Source: Citrobacter sp. FP75 (GTDB taxonomy: Bacteria > Pseudomonadota > Gammaproteobacteria > Enterobacterales > Enterobacteriaceae). From it: 64,000 nucleotides of DNA. Made by a program: the position numbers and the translations under genes. Numbering within the stretch: the stretch's first letter is position 1; every line of letters begins with the position of its first letter. Of this stretch, positions 39,031-48,636 are shown in pieces. The DNA is taken from assembly GCF_018342065.1 (NCBI RefSeq), contig NZ_JAFDOE010000001.1, forward strand, positions 186,001-250,000, in the 5' to 3' direction. Below the pieces are notes generated by a model. That model was not told the origin of the DNA, did no database searches, and saw nothing but the letters and a program-made list of their open reading frames with translations.

Positions 39031-39055
39031 ATCCGGCAGGATACCGGAACCGGAT
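39031..39055 (+). other. Alternative hairpins in the fimA leader
   Basis: ATCCGG (39031-39036) can pair with CCGGAT (39050-39055), or TCCGG (39032-39036) with CCGGA (39044-39048). The two folds share the left arm and exclude each other. The structure ends 22 bp before the fimA ATG. Confidence 0.4.
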
Positions 39056-39077
39056 GTGTGTAATTCAAGGGAAAACC

Positions 39078-39632
39078 ATGAAACGTAAATTAATTAACTC
39101 TTCTGTTATTGCCAGCCTGATGTTAGTGGCAGGTGCCGCAGTCGCAGCAGATCCGGTTAGTGTGAGCGGCGGTACCGTTCATTTTGAAGGTGAACTGGTC
39201 AATGCAGCCTGTGCGGTGAGTACTCAGTCAGCCGATCAGGTGGTGACATTAGGGCAGTATCGTACCGCCAGCTTTGCCGCAGTGGGTGATACCACGGCAC
39301 AGATTCCATTCTCCATCGTGCTGAATGACTGCGATCCTGCCGTTGCCGCGACGGCAGCCGTGGCTTTCTCTGGCCAGGCGGATGCCACCAACTCGGCTCT
39401 GCTGGCTGTTTCTTCAGGGAATAACACCACCACCGCTGGCGGTGTAGGTATCGAGATTCTGGACAACGCGTCTACTGCGCTGAAACCTGATGGCGCGACC
39501 TTCTCTACTGCCCAGGCGCTGGTAGAAGGCACCAACACCCTGCGTTTCTCCGCACGTTATAAAGCGACTGCTGCAAGCGCCACGCCAGGCCAGGCAAACG
39601 CTGATGCTACCTTCATCATGAAATACGAATAA
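39078..39632 (+). CDS. fimA: FimA, major type 1 fimbrial subunit
   Basis: The ATG at 39078 follows AAGGGAAAACC and gives 184 residues; an earlier frame-open start at 39009 is not used by homologues. Signal peptide ends AVAA. The mature pilin has the disulfide pair Cys near 47 and 86, [20 protein letters not shown], and the C-terminal [16 protein letters not shown] donor/acceptor strand with penultimate tyrosine. It is very similar to Salmonella FimA. It polymerises into the rod by donor-strand exchange. Confidence 0.95.
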   Translation: MKRKLINSSVIASLMLVAGAAVAADPVSVSGGTVHFEGELVNAACAVSTQSADQVVTLGQYRTASFAAVGDTTAQIPFSIVLNDCDPAVAATAAVAFSGQADATNSALLAVSSGNNTTTAGGVGIEILDNASTALKPDGATFSTAQALVEGTNTLRFSARYKATAASATPGQANADATFIMKYE

Positions 39633-39700
39633 GCCGTTCTGATTTGCGCAAGGAAGACGACAGCCTCAATGGATGAGGCAATATCCGGGGATGATAAGGG

Positions 39701-40243
39701 ATGAGGCAAATAACTTACAAAGGCATGGCGCTGGCGGGAATGCTGTGCGTAATGCCTGCGCTTGCACAGACGGTAATACTGGAAAGCGGTCGCCTCCACC
39801 TGCGTGGGCAGTTCGTCAATGGGGCCTGTACGGTTGCGGCCGATAGCCAGAGCTTGCGGGTGCAGATGGGGCAATATCGCACCAATGCATTCGGCGAACC
39901 GGGGAGTTTTGCCTCGACCAGCGTGCCGTTTTCGCTGCGCTTAACATCCTGTAACGCCGACGTTTATGACCATGTTGGGATTGCGTTTGCTGGCGTCACA
40001 CCCGCAGAAGATCCGCAGGTTTTTCTGGCCAGCGGCGATGCGTCTGCGGCCTCGGGTATTGGTCTGGCATTATTTGATGAAGGGCAAAGACAAATTATTC
40101 CGAACGCGCTGCCGCTTCATTATGCCCCTATTTTAACGCAGGAAATGACGTTCCATTTCACCGCTCGCTATCGGGCCGTCTCGGAAAATATCACTCCGGG
40201 AACGCTTCGTTCAGACGTGTGGTTTACGTTGGTCTATCCCTGA
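39701..40243 (+). CDS. fimI: FimI, minor fimbrial subunit
   Basis: The 180-residue product has a signal peptide ending ALAQ and the same pilin layout as Fim[21 protein letters not shown] and a C-terminal strand ending [12 protein letters not shown] at 39687-39690 is 10 bp from the ATG; a second in-frame ATG at 39725 is possible. In Salmonella, fimI follows fimA. Its proposed role is to cap or anchor the fibre at the base. Confidence 0.9.
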   Translation: MRQITYKGMALAGMLCVMPALAQTVILESGRLHLRGQFVNGACTVAADSQSLRVQMGQYRTNAFGEPGSFASTSVPFSLRLTSCNADVYDHVGIAFAGVTPAEDPQVFLASGDASAASGIGLALFDEGQRQIIPNALPLHYAPILTQEMTFHFTARYRAVSENITPGTLRSDVWFTLVYP

Positions 40244-40284
40244 TTTATTTGCCAACGATAATCACACTAAAGGTATTTGTAGCC

Positions 40285-40977
40285 ATGTTTAATTATCTTA
40301 AATCAGGTTTTATTATTATTTTCGCCTTATTTGCTTCCGGTAGCGTACAGGCTGCCGGAGGAATTGCATTAGGCGCCACCCGCGTTATTTATCCAGCTGA
40401 GGCTAAGCAAACTTCTCTGGCTATTAGCAACAGCGATACCCAAGAACGTTTCCTGGTTAATTCATGGATTGAGAATAGCGCAGGTGTTAAAGAAAAAGCA
40501 TTTGTGGTAACGCCGCCGCTGTTTGTCAGCGAGCCCAAAAGCGAAAATACGCTGCGTATCATCTATGCCGGACAGCCGCTGCCCACCGACCGTGAATCAC
40601 TGTTCTGGATGAACGTGAAGGCGATTCCGTCAGTCAATAAAAACAGTCTTGAAGGTAAAAACGTTCTGCAACTGGCGATCCTGTCACGCATTAAACTCTT
40701 TGTCCGACCGAATAACCTGCCGCAAATACCGGAAGACGCACCCGGCATGCTGCAATTTTCTCGTTCCGGCAACCAGTTGAAAATTACGAATCCGTCAGCC
40801 TATTACGTCACGCTGGTCAACCTCAATGTGGGAAAAACGAAGGTTGATAACGTCATGGTGGCACCGAAAAACGCGACGCAGATCCTGTTGCCTGCAGGCG
40901 TTCAGGGCAGTGTGACGTTCCAGACGGTCAATGATTACGGCGCAGTGACCCCCGCCAAAACGGTCAGCGTGCGTTGA
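40285..40977 (+). CDS. fimC: FimC, periplasmic fimbrial chaperone
   Basis: Starting at 40285 (MFNYLKSGF) gives 230 residues, as in Salmonella FimC; the in-frame start at 40219 overlaps fimI and is rejected. The signal peptide ends VQA. The PapD-like fold shows [20 protein letters not shown] with the subunit-anchoring Arg, [10 protein letters not shown] and the G1-strand alternation ENTLRI. It stabilises subunits in the periplasm and hands them to FimD. Confidence 0.95.
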   Translation: MFNYLKSGFIIIFALFASGSVQAAGGIALGATRVIYPAEAKQTSLAISNSDTQERFLVNSWIENSAGVKEKAFVVTPPLFVSEPKSENTLRIIYAGQPLPTDRESLFWMNVKAIPSVNKNSLEGKNVLQLAILSRIKLFVRPNNLPQIPEDAPGMLQFSRSGNQLKITNPSAYYVTLVNLNVGKTKVDNVMVAPKNATQILLPAGVQGSVTFQTVNDYGAVTPAKTVSVR

Positions 40978-40984
40978 GAAAACG

Positions 40985-43597
40985 ATGAATAAGACAACGT
41001 ATTTACCTGGCCTGTTACCGGGGTTTACGCCACCGCTAGCGGGCGTGGCGTTGTCCACGCTGGCAGCGGTATTTCCGCTATCAGGCCACGGGGAAAGCTA
41101 TTTTAACCCTGCATTTTTATCTGCGGATACGGCGTCCGTGGCGGATTTGTCGCGTTTTGAAAAAGGTAATCACCAACCTGAAGGCGTCTACCGTGTGGAT
41201 ATCTGGCGCAATGATGAGTTTATTGCCACCCAGGATGTCCATTTTGCCACCAGTACAGCTAAAACCGGCGAGAAATCCGGTGGGCTAATGCCGTGCTTTG
41301 GTCTCGACTGGGTTAAGCGTCTGGGCGTTAACACCGCGGCGTTTCCGGCGCTCAATCAGGACCCGAACAGCACCTGTATTAATTTGCCTGAGGCGATCCC
41401 GGGTAGCGAAATCGCCTTCGATTTCTCTGCACTGCGCCTGAATATCAGTTTGCCGCAGGCCAGTATGCTGAACAGCGCGCGAGGCTACATCCCACCAGAG
41501 GAGTGGGATGAAGGCATTCCGGCGGCGCTGGTGAACTACAGCTTTACTGGCAGTCGCGGGAGCGACTCTGACAGCTATTTCTTAAGCATGCTGAGTGGTC
41601 TGAACTATGGCCCCTGGCGGCTTAGAAACAACGGTGCCTGGAGTTATTCCAAAGGCGACGGATACCACTCGCAGAGCTGGAAAAACATCGGGACCTGGCT
41701 TCAGCGCGCCATTATCCCGCTGAAGGGCGAGCTGGTGATGGGCGACAGCAACACTGGCAACGACGTCTTTGACAGCGTCGGGTTTCGCGGGGCGCGGCTT
41801 TACTCCTCAGACAGCATGTATCCGGATAGCTTGCAGGGGTATGCGCCCACGGTTCGCGGCATTGCCCGTACTGCGGCGAAGCTGACCATCCGCCAGAACG
41901 GCTATGTTATCTACCAAAGCTATGTGTCGCCAGGGGCGTTCTCGATTACCGACCTCAACCCTACGTCGTCCAGTGGTGACCTTGAAGTGACGGTGGATGA
42001 AAAAGATGGTAGCCAGCAGCGCTATACGGTGCCGTACTCCACGGTTCCACTGTTACAGCGCGAAGGGCGCATGAAGTATGACCTGGTGGCCGGGGATTTC
42101 CGCAGCGGCAACAGCCAGCAGTCATCTCCGTTTTTCGTTCAGGGCACGTTGATCGCCGGGCTGCCCGATGGGTACACCGCCTATGGCGGCACACAGCTGG
42201 CCTCTCGTTACAGCGCGTTGGTGTTTGGTACCGGGCGTAATTTGGGCGACTGGGGCGCGGTCTCCGTCGATTTAACCCATGCGCGCAGCCAGCTGGCGGA
42301 TGACAGCACTCACCAGGGGCAATCGCTGCGTTTCCTGTACGCAAAATCACTGAATAATGTGGGCACCAACTTCCAGCTGTTGGGATATCGCTACTCAACG
42401 CGCGGGTTTTATACCCTCGATGACGTAGCGTATCGCAATATGGAAGGTTACGAGTACGAATATGACAGTGAAGGCAATCGTCATAAGGTGCCGGTGGTAC
42501 AGAGCTATCACAATCTGAGCTACAGCAAAAAAGGCCGTTTTCAGATCAATATCTCGCAGAATCTCGGGGACTACGGATCGCTGTATGTCTCGGGGAGTCA
42601 GCAAACCTACTGGAATACGTCTGATACCAACACCTGGTATCAGCTCGGCTATGCCAGCGGCTGGCAGGGGATTAGCTATTCGCTCTCCTGGTCGTGGAAT
42701 GAATCGGTAGGGATTGCCGACACCGACAGGATTCTGGCCTTCAATATGTCGGTGCCGTTCAGCCTGCTGACCGGGCGGCGCTATACGCGTGATAACGCGC
42801 TTGATCGCACCTATGCCACCTTCAATGCTAACCGTAATAGCAACGGACAAAACAGCTGGCAGAGCGGGATTGGCGGTACGTTGCTTGACGGGCGCAACCT
42901 GAGCTACAGCGTGAATCAGGGTCACAGTAGCACCAATGGTTACAGCGGTAGCGCCAGCGCAAACTGGCAGGCGGCCTATGGCACGCTAGGCATGGGATAC
43001 AACTACGATCGCGACCAGCATGACTATAACTGGCAACTCTCCGGTGGCGTGATAGGACATGCGGACGGCATCACCCTCAGCCAGCCTCTGGGTGATACCA
43101 ACGTGCTGATTAAAGCCCCTGGCGCCCAGGGCGTAAGGATAGAGAACCAGACCGGCGTGCAGACTGACTGGCGCGGTTACGCGGTCATGCCGTACGCCAC
43201 CGTCTATCGCTACAACCGCGTGGCGCTGGATACCAATTCAATGAACAACCATACCGATGTGGAAAATAACGTCAGCAGCGTGGTGCCGACGCAGGGGGCG
43301 CTGGTGAGGGCGGCGTTTGATACGCGTATTGGCGTGCGAGCGTTGATCACGGTTCAACTGGCTGGAAAACCCGTGCCGTTCGGTTCAATTGTACGTGAAA
43401 CCGTCAGCGGTGTGACCAGCATGGTGGGGGAAGACGGACAAATCTACCTGAGCGGACTGCCGCTGAAAGGCGAGCTGCTGATCCAGTGGGGCGAAGGCGC
43501 GAACGCGCGCTGCATGGCGCACTATGCCTTGCCTGAAGAGAGTCTGAAACAAGCGGTGACGCTCACCAATGTGACCTGCGAACGCCCGTCGGCATGA
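40985..43597 (+). CDS. fimD: FimD, outer-membrane fimbrial usher
   Basis: The 870-residue usher has an N-terminal signal of unusual length, then ESYFNPAFL of the N-terminal periplasmic domain. The 24-stranded barrel follows, with the plug domain in the middle, and C-terminal Ig-like domains end in [10 protein letters not shown] and a closing Cys. The length equals Salmonella FimD. It starts 7 bp after fimC and secretes and assembles FimC-bound subunits. Confidence 0.96.
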   Translation: MNKTTYLPGLLPGFTPPLAGVALSTLAAVFPLSGHGESYFNPAFLSADTASVADLSRFEKGNHQPEGVYRVDIWRNDEFIATQDVHFATSTAKTGEKSGGLMPCFGLDWVKRLGVNTAAFPALNQDPNSTCINLPEAIPGSEIAFDFSALRLNISLPQASMLNSARGYIPPEEWDEGIPAALVNYSFTGSRGSDSDSYFLSMLSGLNYGPWRLRNNGAWSYSKGDGYHSQSWKNIGTWLQRAIIPLKGELVMGDSNTGNDVFDSVGFRGARLYSSDSMYPDSLQGYAPTVRGIARTAAKLTIRQNGYVIYQSYVSPGAFSITDLNPTSSSGDLEVTVDEKDGSQQRYTVPYSTVPLLQREGRMKYDLVAGDFRSGNSQQSSPFFVQGTLIAGLPDGYTAYGGTQLASRYSALVFGTGRNLGDWGAVSVDLTHARSQLADDSTHQGQSLRFLYAKSLNNVGTNFQLLGYRYSTRGFYTLDDVAYRNMEGYEYEYDSEGNRHKVPVVQSYHNLSYSKKGRFQINISQNLGDYGSLYVSGSQQTYWNTSDTNTWYQLGYASGWQGISYSLSWSWNESVGIADTDRILAFNMSVPFSLLTGRRYTRDNALDRTYATFNANRNSNGQNSWQSGIGGTLLDGRNLSYSVNQGHSSTNGYSGSASANWQAAYGTLGMGYNYDRDQHDYNWQLSGGVIGHADGITLSQPLGDTNVLIKAPGAQGVRIENQTGVQTDWRGYAVMPYATVYRYNRVALDTNSMNNHTDVENNVSSVVPTQGALVRAAFDTRIGVRALITVQLAGKPVPFGSIVRETVSGVTSMVGEDGQIYLSGLPLKGELLIQWGEGANARCMAHYALPEESLKQAVTLTNVTCERPSA

Positions 43598-43610
43598 AAG
43601 GAATAATACG

Positions 43611-44618
43611 ATGAAACGACAAACTGGTTTGTTACTCGGGAGCGCTTTACTGCTCCTGGCGAATTCGTCATGGGCAACGGTCTGCCAGAATTCGAACGGA
43701 ACGCCGACGGATGTTTTTTACGACCTGTCGAATGTCTTTAACAGCAGTAACAACCATCCCGGACAGGTGGTGACATTGCCGGAAAAGTCCGGCTGGATTG
43801 GCGTCAATGCCACCTGTCCGGCCGGGACGACGGTGGATTACACCTATCGCAGCTATGTGACGGATCTTCCGGTGCAAAGCACCGAAGGGGGCTTTCAGTA
43901 TCTGAAGCTCAATGACTACCTGCTGGGGGCCATGAGCATTACCGACAGCTACGCCGGGCTGTTTTATCCTCCACGAAATGATATTCGTATGGGGACTCAC
44001 CCGAACGTACCCAAGCAGAAGCCCTTTGGCGTAATGGATTCAAAGTTGGTATTCAAATTAAAAGTGATTCGCTCATTTATTAACATGGTGCCGATCCCCC
44101 GGCAAACGATGTTCAGGGTCTATGTCACGACCAGCACCGGCGATGCCCTGAGTATGCCAGTGTACACCATCAGCTATAGCGGTAAGGTCGAAGTACCACA
44201 AAACTGCGAAGTGAATGCCGGGCAGGTTGTTGAATTTGATTTCGGTGATATCGGTGCCTCGCTATTTAGCAAGGCCGGGGCGGGTAATCGGCCAGAAGGC
44301 GTCAACCCACAAACCAAAACCATAGCGATAAAATGCACCAATGTCGCCGCGCAAGCCTACCTGACCATGCGCGTAGAGGCCGAAAAATCCTCCGGGCAAA
44401 TGATGGTATCGGACAACGCCGATTTAGGTTTCATCGTTGCCGACAGCAGCGGCGTGCCGCTGACGCCTAACAACCTGTCCAGCACGATTCCGTTTCGCCT
44501 GGATGATAACGCCGCAGCAAGTGTCAGCATCCGGGCATGGCCGGTTAGCGTGACGGGTAATAAACCGGCGGAAGGGCCATTTACCGCCCGTGGATATCTG
44601 CGAGTGGATTATGAATAA
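43611..44618 (+). CDS. fimH: FimH, mannose-specific tip adhesin
   Basis: The 335-residue two-domain adhesin has a signal peptide ending SWA. It has an N-terminal lectin domain with Cys at about 25 and 64 (TVCQNSNGTPTDVFYDL, WIGVNATCP) and a C-terminal pilin domain beginning VPQNCEVNAGQVVEFDFGDI and ending RGYLRVDYE. It resembles the Salmonella rather than the E. coli FimH. AAAGGA lies before the ATG. It overlaps fimF by 8 bp. Confidence 0.93.
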   Translation: MKRQTGLLLGSALLLLANSSWATVCQNSNGTPTDVFYDLSNVFNSSNNHPGQVVTLPEKSGWIGVNATCPAGTTVDYTYRSYVTDLPVQSTEGGFQYLKLNDYLLGAMSITDSYAGLFYPPRNDIRMGTHPNVPKQKPFGVMDSKLVFKLKVIRSFINMVPIPRQTMFRVYVTTSTGDALSMPVYTISYSGKVEVPQNCEVNAGQVVEFDFGDIGASLFSKAGAGNRPEGVNPQTKTIAIKCTNVAAQAYLTMRVEAEKSSGQMMVSDNADLGFIVADSSGVPLTPNNLSSTIPFRLDDNAAASVSIRAWPVSVTGNKPAEGPFTARGYLRVDYE

Positions 44619-45147
44619 GAGGAGAACACGGGGCATTCGCACACTGTTGGTGGCCGCAGTCGCGCTGTCATTCAGCTCGTTAAGCCGGGCGGATACCTCG
44701 TTGGGTGAGATCAATATTGAGCTGCGCGGGAACGTGGTGGACTTCACCTGTGTCGTGATTGCCGGCGACAGCAATAAATACGTGGATCTGGGCACCTGGC
44801 CGACAAAGCAGCTGAAAACCAGCGGCGATAGTACTCAACCGATCTCTTTTTCGCTAAAGCTGGAAGGCTGCCCGCCAGGGTCGGCATCAATCACCTTTTC
44901 CGGCACGCCAGCAGCAGGCACCACGCTACTGGCGCTGGATGATACGGTGATGGCACAAAAGGTGGCGATTGAACTGCGTGACAGCGATCGCACGCGATTG
45001 CCGCTCGAACAGGCCAGCCAGAAGGTGGCAATTGATGATAATGGCAATGCCACGCTGACCTTTTTCGCGAACTATATTGCTATAGCGGATGGAGTTCAGC
45101 CTGGACTTGCCAGGGCCGATGCGACGTTTATGATCAACTATAACTAA
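44611..45147 (+). CDS. fimF: FimF, minor fimbrial subunit/adaptor
   Basis: The ATG at 44611 lies inside the end of fimH (8-bp overlap) and gives 178 residues with a signal peptide ending SRA. The mature part is a pilin: GEINIELRGNVVDFTCVVIA and C-terminal GLARADATFMINYN. It links FimH to the fibre. It ends the fimAICDHF operon and converges on fimZ. Confidence 0.9.
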   Translation: MNKRRTRGIRTLLVAAVALSFSSLSRADTSLGEINIELRGNVVDFTCVVIAGDSNKYVDLGTWPTKQLKTSGDSTQPISFSLKLEGCPPGSASITFSGTPAAGTTLLALDDTVMAQKVAIELRDSDRTRLPLEQASQKVAIDDNGNATLTFFANYIAIADGVQPGLARADATFMINYN

Positions 45148-45153
45148 CAACCT

Positions 45154-45180
45154 ACTCCCGAACGACATCTCGCCGGGAGT
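45154..45180. terminator. Hairpin between convergent fimF and fimZ
   Basis: ACTCCCG (45154-45160) pairs with CGGGAGT (45174-45180), and AACC/GGGTT flanks can extend the stem with a mismatch. There is no strong T-tract, so it is a tentative shared terminator. Confidence 0.45.
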
Positions 45181-45184
45181 GGGG

Positions 45185-45817
45185 TTACATTAATTCATGC
45201 ATTTTCGCATAATCGATGAGCTCGACAATAGTATGCAAACCAAGCTTGGAGTAGATATTGGCTTTGTGCGCACTGATCGTTTTATTGCTGAGTAATAGCT
45301 GCTCAGCGATTTCTTTATTGGATAACCCATTTGCCAGATAACGCAAAACCGTGACTTCGCGATTGGAAAGCGGCATGTCATTCAGCTCTCCTTTACGTAT
45401 ATTAATGTTATTAATAAAGTTAAGCGTATCGGACGGGAAAAAAGAATACCCGGATAAGATCATTTTAACCGCATTATAGATATCGTTCAGATCCTTCCGT
45501 TTACTGACGAAACCATTTGCGCCTGCCCGGATAGCACGTCCGGCGTAAAACGATTCAGATTTTGAGGACAAAAACAGGACCCGCGTTTTTTCCTGCAGTG
45601 ATTTAATTCTCTTGAGTAAGGTAAATCCGTCGGCGCCAGGCAGTTCAATATCCAGAATGACGAGGTCGACAGGATAGGTACGCAGATGATCTATTGCCGT
45701 GCGGCTGTCATCGGTTTTCAGTACTACCTCGATATTACTATTTTTTTCGAGCAGCACTTCTATCGACATTCTGACAATAGGGTGTTCGTCCATAATGATA
45801 ACGGATGCTGGTTTCAT
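45185..45817 (-). CDS. fimZ: FimZ, LuxR-type response regulator activating fimA
   Basis: Starting at 45817 (MKPASVIIMDEHPIVRMSIE) gives 210 residues, as in Salmonella FimZ. The receiver domain has Asp56 (LVILDIELPG) as phosphoacceptor. The C-terminal NarL/LuxR helix-turn-helix covers LSNREVTVLRYLANGLSNKE to LHTIVELIDYA. In Salmonella, FimZ binds the fimA promoter and also affects motility. Two of its arginines, codons 16 and 70, are AGA. Confidence 0.95.
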   Translation of the reverse strand: MKPASVIIMDEHPIVRMSIEVLLEKNSNIEVVLKTDDSRTAIDHLRTYPVDLVILDIELPGADGFTLLKRIKSLQEKTRVLFLSSKSESFYAGRAIRAGANGFVSKRKDLNDIYNAVKMILSGYSFFPSDTLNFINNINIRKGELNDMPLSNREVTVLRYLANGLSNKEIAEQLLLSNKTISAHKANIYSKLGLHTIVELIDYAKMHELM

Positions 45818-46406
45818 TGTTTTATGCCTCAAACTGTTTGTGTATCTTGCGATTTTGATAAAACATCAGGCGTTATTAATATTGTCAAATAGCCAAAGAT
45901 TGTTCTGCGAGAAGAACCGAAAGAATAATATTTCATCCTTGTTCATTCGGTCGTTCTTCGTCAGAACAATAAGTGTGTGGAATATCCATTTCACACCAGG
46001 AAAATTTACAATTAATCATAAAACAGTAGGGATTATACCCGCTCTGCTCCTTCGGAAAAGTCTTGTGGTAAGTAACTTCTTAATGGTTGTTACGATATCC
46101 TGAAAGATCCCGGTATGTTTACGATTGTTAGTATTATTTTCCTTATGTTTTAATTATGGCAGATTGAAAGTTTTTTTAAAATACTAAAAACAATACAACA
46201 GGCTAATTGTTTAGGTTTTGTTAAGAAGTCCCAGGTCGTCTATTAAGAGGTAATACGCAGTATTCGTAAGGTTAAACGCGGTGAGAGGCGTGGTCATAAT
46301 ACCAGGACTAGTTGTAAATATTAAATTTATGTAAAAAATACACGGCATGTCTCAGTGTGAAATAAGTAATTTCTTAAAAAATCTTATTTCACAGCGAGTT
46401 ATGGTG
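45818..46406. promoter_or_regulatory. Intergenic region between fimY and fimZ
   Basis: This 589-bp very AT-rich stretch separates two minus-strand regulators and should contain the fimZ promoter. Apart from an 11-bp perfect inverted repeat next to the fimY stop (46356-46393), I see no gene, repeat or recognisable operator. Confidence 0.65.
46356..46393 (-). other. Inverted repeat immediately downstream of fimY
   Basis: TGTGAAATAAG (46356-46366) and CTTATTTCACA (46383-46393) are perfectly complementary over 11 bp with a 16-nt loop, starting 13 bp after the fimY stop. No T-tract follows on the minus strand. A 3'-end stabilising hairpin or an operator is possible. Confidence 0.45.
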
Positions 46407-47129
46407 TTAAATTAAATGAGTAGAGGTAACATTAAGACGGTGTATCAGATGCAAAAAGCGTTGGCGGTGCGGCAATCCCAGGCGTGTAATCAGCTGATTC
46501 AGGCGATAGATGATGCGGTGATAAGGCCGGTTCTGCGAATGGGCAATCTTTTTTAGGGATTCACCGCGTAATAGCAATGAAACCATCTCCCAGTCAGCCT
46601 GACTTAAGCGCTCAGAATGAATATTATTTAGATTTGGTGATAATAACGCTTCGCGTATGTCTGCAAGCTGCTGCTGACGAGGAAGAACGTAAAAGGGGCC
46701 CGTCATGGCAATAAATTTACTTAGACTCTCGTCATTAGCGGTGAGCAATAAAAAAATCTGAATATCACTGCGCTGTTTAACCAGTTGGCGCAACCATTCG
46801 AGCGTCTCGAAATAAGATAATTGTAACCCGTCCATGTCAATCACTAACTGACGGCATTCAGGGTCCTGCAGGCTGGTGAGTGCGGACTCAAAATTCTGGA
46901 ATACGGCCGTGCGGGTACCCGAAAATAAAAAGCGGTTCAGCGTGTAGGCGAGGTAGTAATCGGTGGTGATAATCGCCTGCGATATAGTATCTCCGGGTAG
47001 CGTATAATTGAGTTTTTGTGTCAGATACTCAAGTCGGTCAAATACCTGTGGCGCACAGTGATGATATTGATGGGTACAGTGAGTATTGCGTAAACGGCGA
47101 TGTCGTTCCCGGCGTAGTGCGCTGCGCAT
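46407..47129 (-). CDS. fimY: FimY, fimbrial regulator with LuxR-like C-terminal helix-turn-helix
   Basis: The start at 47129 (MRSALRRERHRRLRNTHC) gives 240 residues, the Salmonella FimY length; the longer open frame to 47249 runs into the EAL gene and is rejected. GGAAG lies next to the ATG. The C-terminal part (LSQADWEMVSLLLRGESLKK) resembles a LuxR-type DNA-binding helix-turn-helix. FimY activates fimZ in Salmonella. All 24 arginine codons here are CGN, including seven in the first 14 codons, unlike the AGA/AGG-rich start described for Salmonella. Confidence 0.92.
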   Translation of the reverse strand: MRSALRRERHRRLRNTHCTHQYHHCAPQVFDRLEYLTQKLNYTLPGDTISQAIITTDYYLAYTLNRFLFSGTRTAVFQNFESALTSLQDPECRQLVIDMDGLQLSYFETLEWLRQLVKQRSDIQIFLLLTANDESLSKFIAMTGPFYVLPRQQQLADIREALLSPNLNNIHSERLSQADWEMVSLLLRGESLKKIAHSQNRPYHRIIYRLNQLITRLGLPHRQRFLHLIHRLNVTSTHLI

Positions 47130-47157
47130 CCTTCCTTTTTTCCTTACCGTTTTATTT

Positions 47158-48009
47158 TCACTGAACCGGATGAATGGCAGGCCATAAATATCCCTGCCCC
47201 AATTCCGCGCCAGCCTGCAGGGCAATTTCCTTGTGCTTTTGGGTTTCAATCCCTTCTACAATCATTCGATTCGCGATTGCCTGTCCCCACTGAATGGTTT
47301 GTTGGAGCCTGCCTGGTTTTTTACTCAGTGTCCAAAAGGTATTTTTATCCAGCTTAATGCCTGACAATTGCCAATTAGCCTCAATGAATGCAATAAGCAA
47401 TTCTTCATTAGCATCATCCATCCAGATGGGGGTACCCAAAGCTTCAATATGTTGAATTGTCTTATACACCACAGTGCGTTGAGCGGTGCTGAGCGAAAGG
47501 AAAGTAACAGCATCCTGTATTTCGATGACGAGGTTAGGTGGAAAAACAGTGCTGGCCCAATGAAACGATGCCCAGTCCAGGAAGGCCTTCATCGGCAAAT
47601 TCAGGGAATAAGCGTATTCTGGCCGAAAACGCATGATGTTGGCTATCTGCTGATAAAACAGACTCTGTTGGCGTGGTAAAGAAAGCTGGCGAAAATAGTT
47701 TTCGCTATTAATTTTGCGGGGAAAATGGGTCAGGACTTCAAAACCATATCGGTGCGAAGTCGACAAATCAACAATGGGTTCCAGTTTAAACGTAAGGGGG
47801 AAAACACGGGCATCATTTTCTATTGAGGACGGTGCATGCTCATATTTATCATTCCATAATAACAGGCTCGGTGTCACGATATCCCCCCGAAGCAGAGCAA
47901 ATATTACCGAGTGTGTATTTTTATTACCCCGGAAATAATATATAGGTATTATTGTGGCAGCGTAGAAACCGGCACAGTAGGTACTGATACTTAATTGGCT
48001 ATGAGACAT
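47158..48009 (-). CDS. EAL-domain protein of the fim cluster (Salmonella STM0551-like)
   Basis: The 283-residue protein has an EAL domain from about residue 74. The signature reads E91-V-L instead of EAL. Other catalytic positions appear kept: Asn137, Glu163, Asp198-Asp199, Lys219, Glu252 (EGIE) and Gln272. The second glutamate of the ExTE loop is replaced by Asp166, and DDFG is DDAN. The Salmonella homologue was reported as a c-di-GMP phosphodiesterase that lowers fimbrial expression. No GGDEF or membrane segment is evident. It lies 28 bp upstream of fimY. Confidence 0.85.
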   Translation of the reverse strand: MSHSQLSISTYCAGFYAATIIPIYYFRGNKNTHSVIFALLRGDIVTPSLLLWNDKYEHAPSSIENDARVFPLTFKLEPIVDLSTSHRYGFEVLTHFPRKINSENYFRQLSLPRQQSLFYQQIANIMRFRPEYAYSLNLPMKAFLDWASFHWASTVFPPNLVIEIQDAVTFLSLSTAQRTVVYKTIQHIEALGTPIWMDDANEELLIAFIEANWQLSGIKLDKNTFWTLSKKPGRLQQTIQWGQAIANRMIVEGIETQKHKEIALQAGAELGQGYLWPAIHPVQ

Positions 48010-48042
48010 TTCTCATAAAAACACCGGTGCATAAGAAACGGT

Positions 48043-48636
48043 TCAACTTTGTAGAAAACTCAGGTTAACCCTGATGTATCTTAAGAATTGCTGCTCGTTT
48101 TTCACATGCAGCTTTTTCATGATGCTGCGGCGAGTCGCCTTCGCCTGGAGCTCACTGAGCGCAAGCAGATGCGCCGTTTCGGCGATGGTATATCCGCTGG
48201 CGAGAAACATTAAAAACTGGCGCTCTGCAATGGAAAAGTTGCGGGTGGTGCAATAGTGGCAGACGGTGGCGGGGACGCTGGAGCGGAGTGCGCGTTTTTG
48301 CAAAATGAGCACCATTTTTTTGCTGATCTCTTCGACGTCATCTTCGCGATAAATAAGCGGCAACATGTACAGGCAGGGTCTGAACATCAGCTTATCTTTA
48401 TCGCATTTGTTGCAAATAATGACCCGATGCTGGTGTCTGGTATGGACAGGAATTTCGTAACAGCCTGCGCTGAACCAATCTTCATCTAACGATAAAAAGG
48501 CGATGTCTGCACAATCAATATCGTCGACAGGCAAGAAGCAAATCTTCTGGTGCCACTGATTTGCCAGGCGAGTAATAATGATTTTCAGTCCATGTTCGAA
48601 GTGACTGTTTTCTTCTTTGATGGCGATACTTAACAT
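48043..48636 (-). CDS. fimW: FimW, negative regulator of type 1 fimbriae
   Basis: The start at 48636 (MLSIAIKEENSHFEHGL) gives 197 residues, near the Salmonella FimW size; the longer open frame to 48819 is not needed. AGGA lies about 9 bp upstream. The C-terminal segment FSIAERQFLMFLASGYTIAE to MKKLHVKNEQQFLRY is a LuxR-type helix-turn-helix. In Salmonella, FimW represses fimbriae by interacting with FimZ. A 33-bp gap separates it from the EAL gene. Confidence 0.88.
   Translation of the reverse strand: MLSIAIKEENSHFEHGLKIIITRLANQWHQKICFLPVDDIDCADIAFLSLDEDWFSAGCYEIPVHTRHQHRVIICNKCDKDKLMFRPCLYMLPLIYREDDVEEISKKMVLILQKRALRSSVPATVCHYCTTRNFSIAERQFLMFLASGYTIAETAHLLALSELQAKATRRSIMKKLHVKNEQQFLRYIRVNLSFLQS

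Larger units (their letters stand above)
38504..39077. promoter_or_regulatory. Intergenic region between folD and fimA
   Basis: This 574-bp AT-rich gap contains the divergent folD and fimA promoters. I saw no pair of long inverted repeats of the kind that bounds the E. coli fimS invertible switch, and no recombinase genes nearby. Two local structures stand out near fimA: a 13-bp palindrome at 39001-39013 and overlapping hairpins at 39031-39055. FimZ is expected to bind in this region by analogy with Salmonella. Confidence 0.7.

Noticed and set aside
38504-39077. An E. coli-like fimS invertible element
   Set aside because: No pair of matching long inverted repeats was seen across the gap, and there are no fimB/fimE genes beside it.
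45699-46103. Plus-strand open frame of 134 codons over the fimZ start and upstream gap
   Set aside because: It overlaps fimZ antisense, sits in AT-rich DNA, has no ribosome-binding site and resembles nothing known.
47130-47249. N-terminal extension of FimY into the EAL gene
   Set aside because: The extension overlaps the EAL gene's C-terminus in another frame. The start at 47129 gives exactly 240 residues with a nearby ribosome-binding site.
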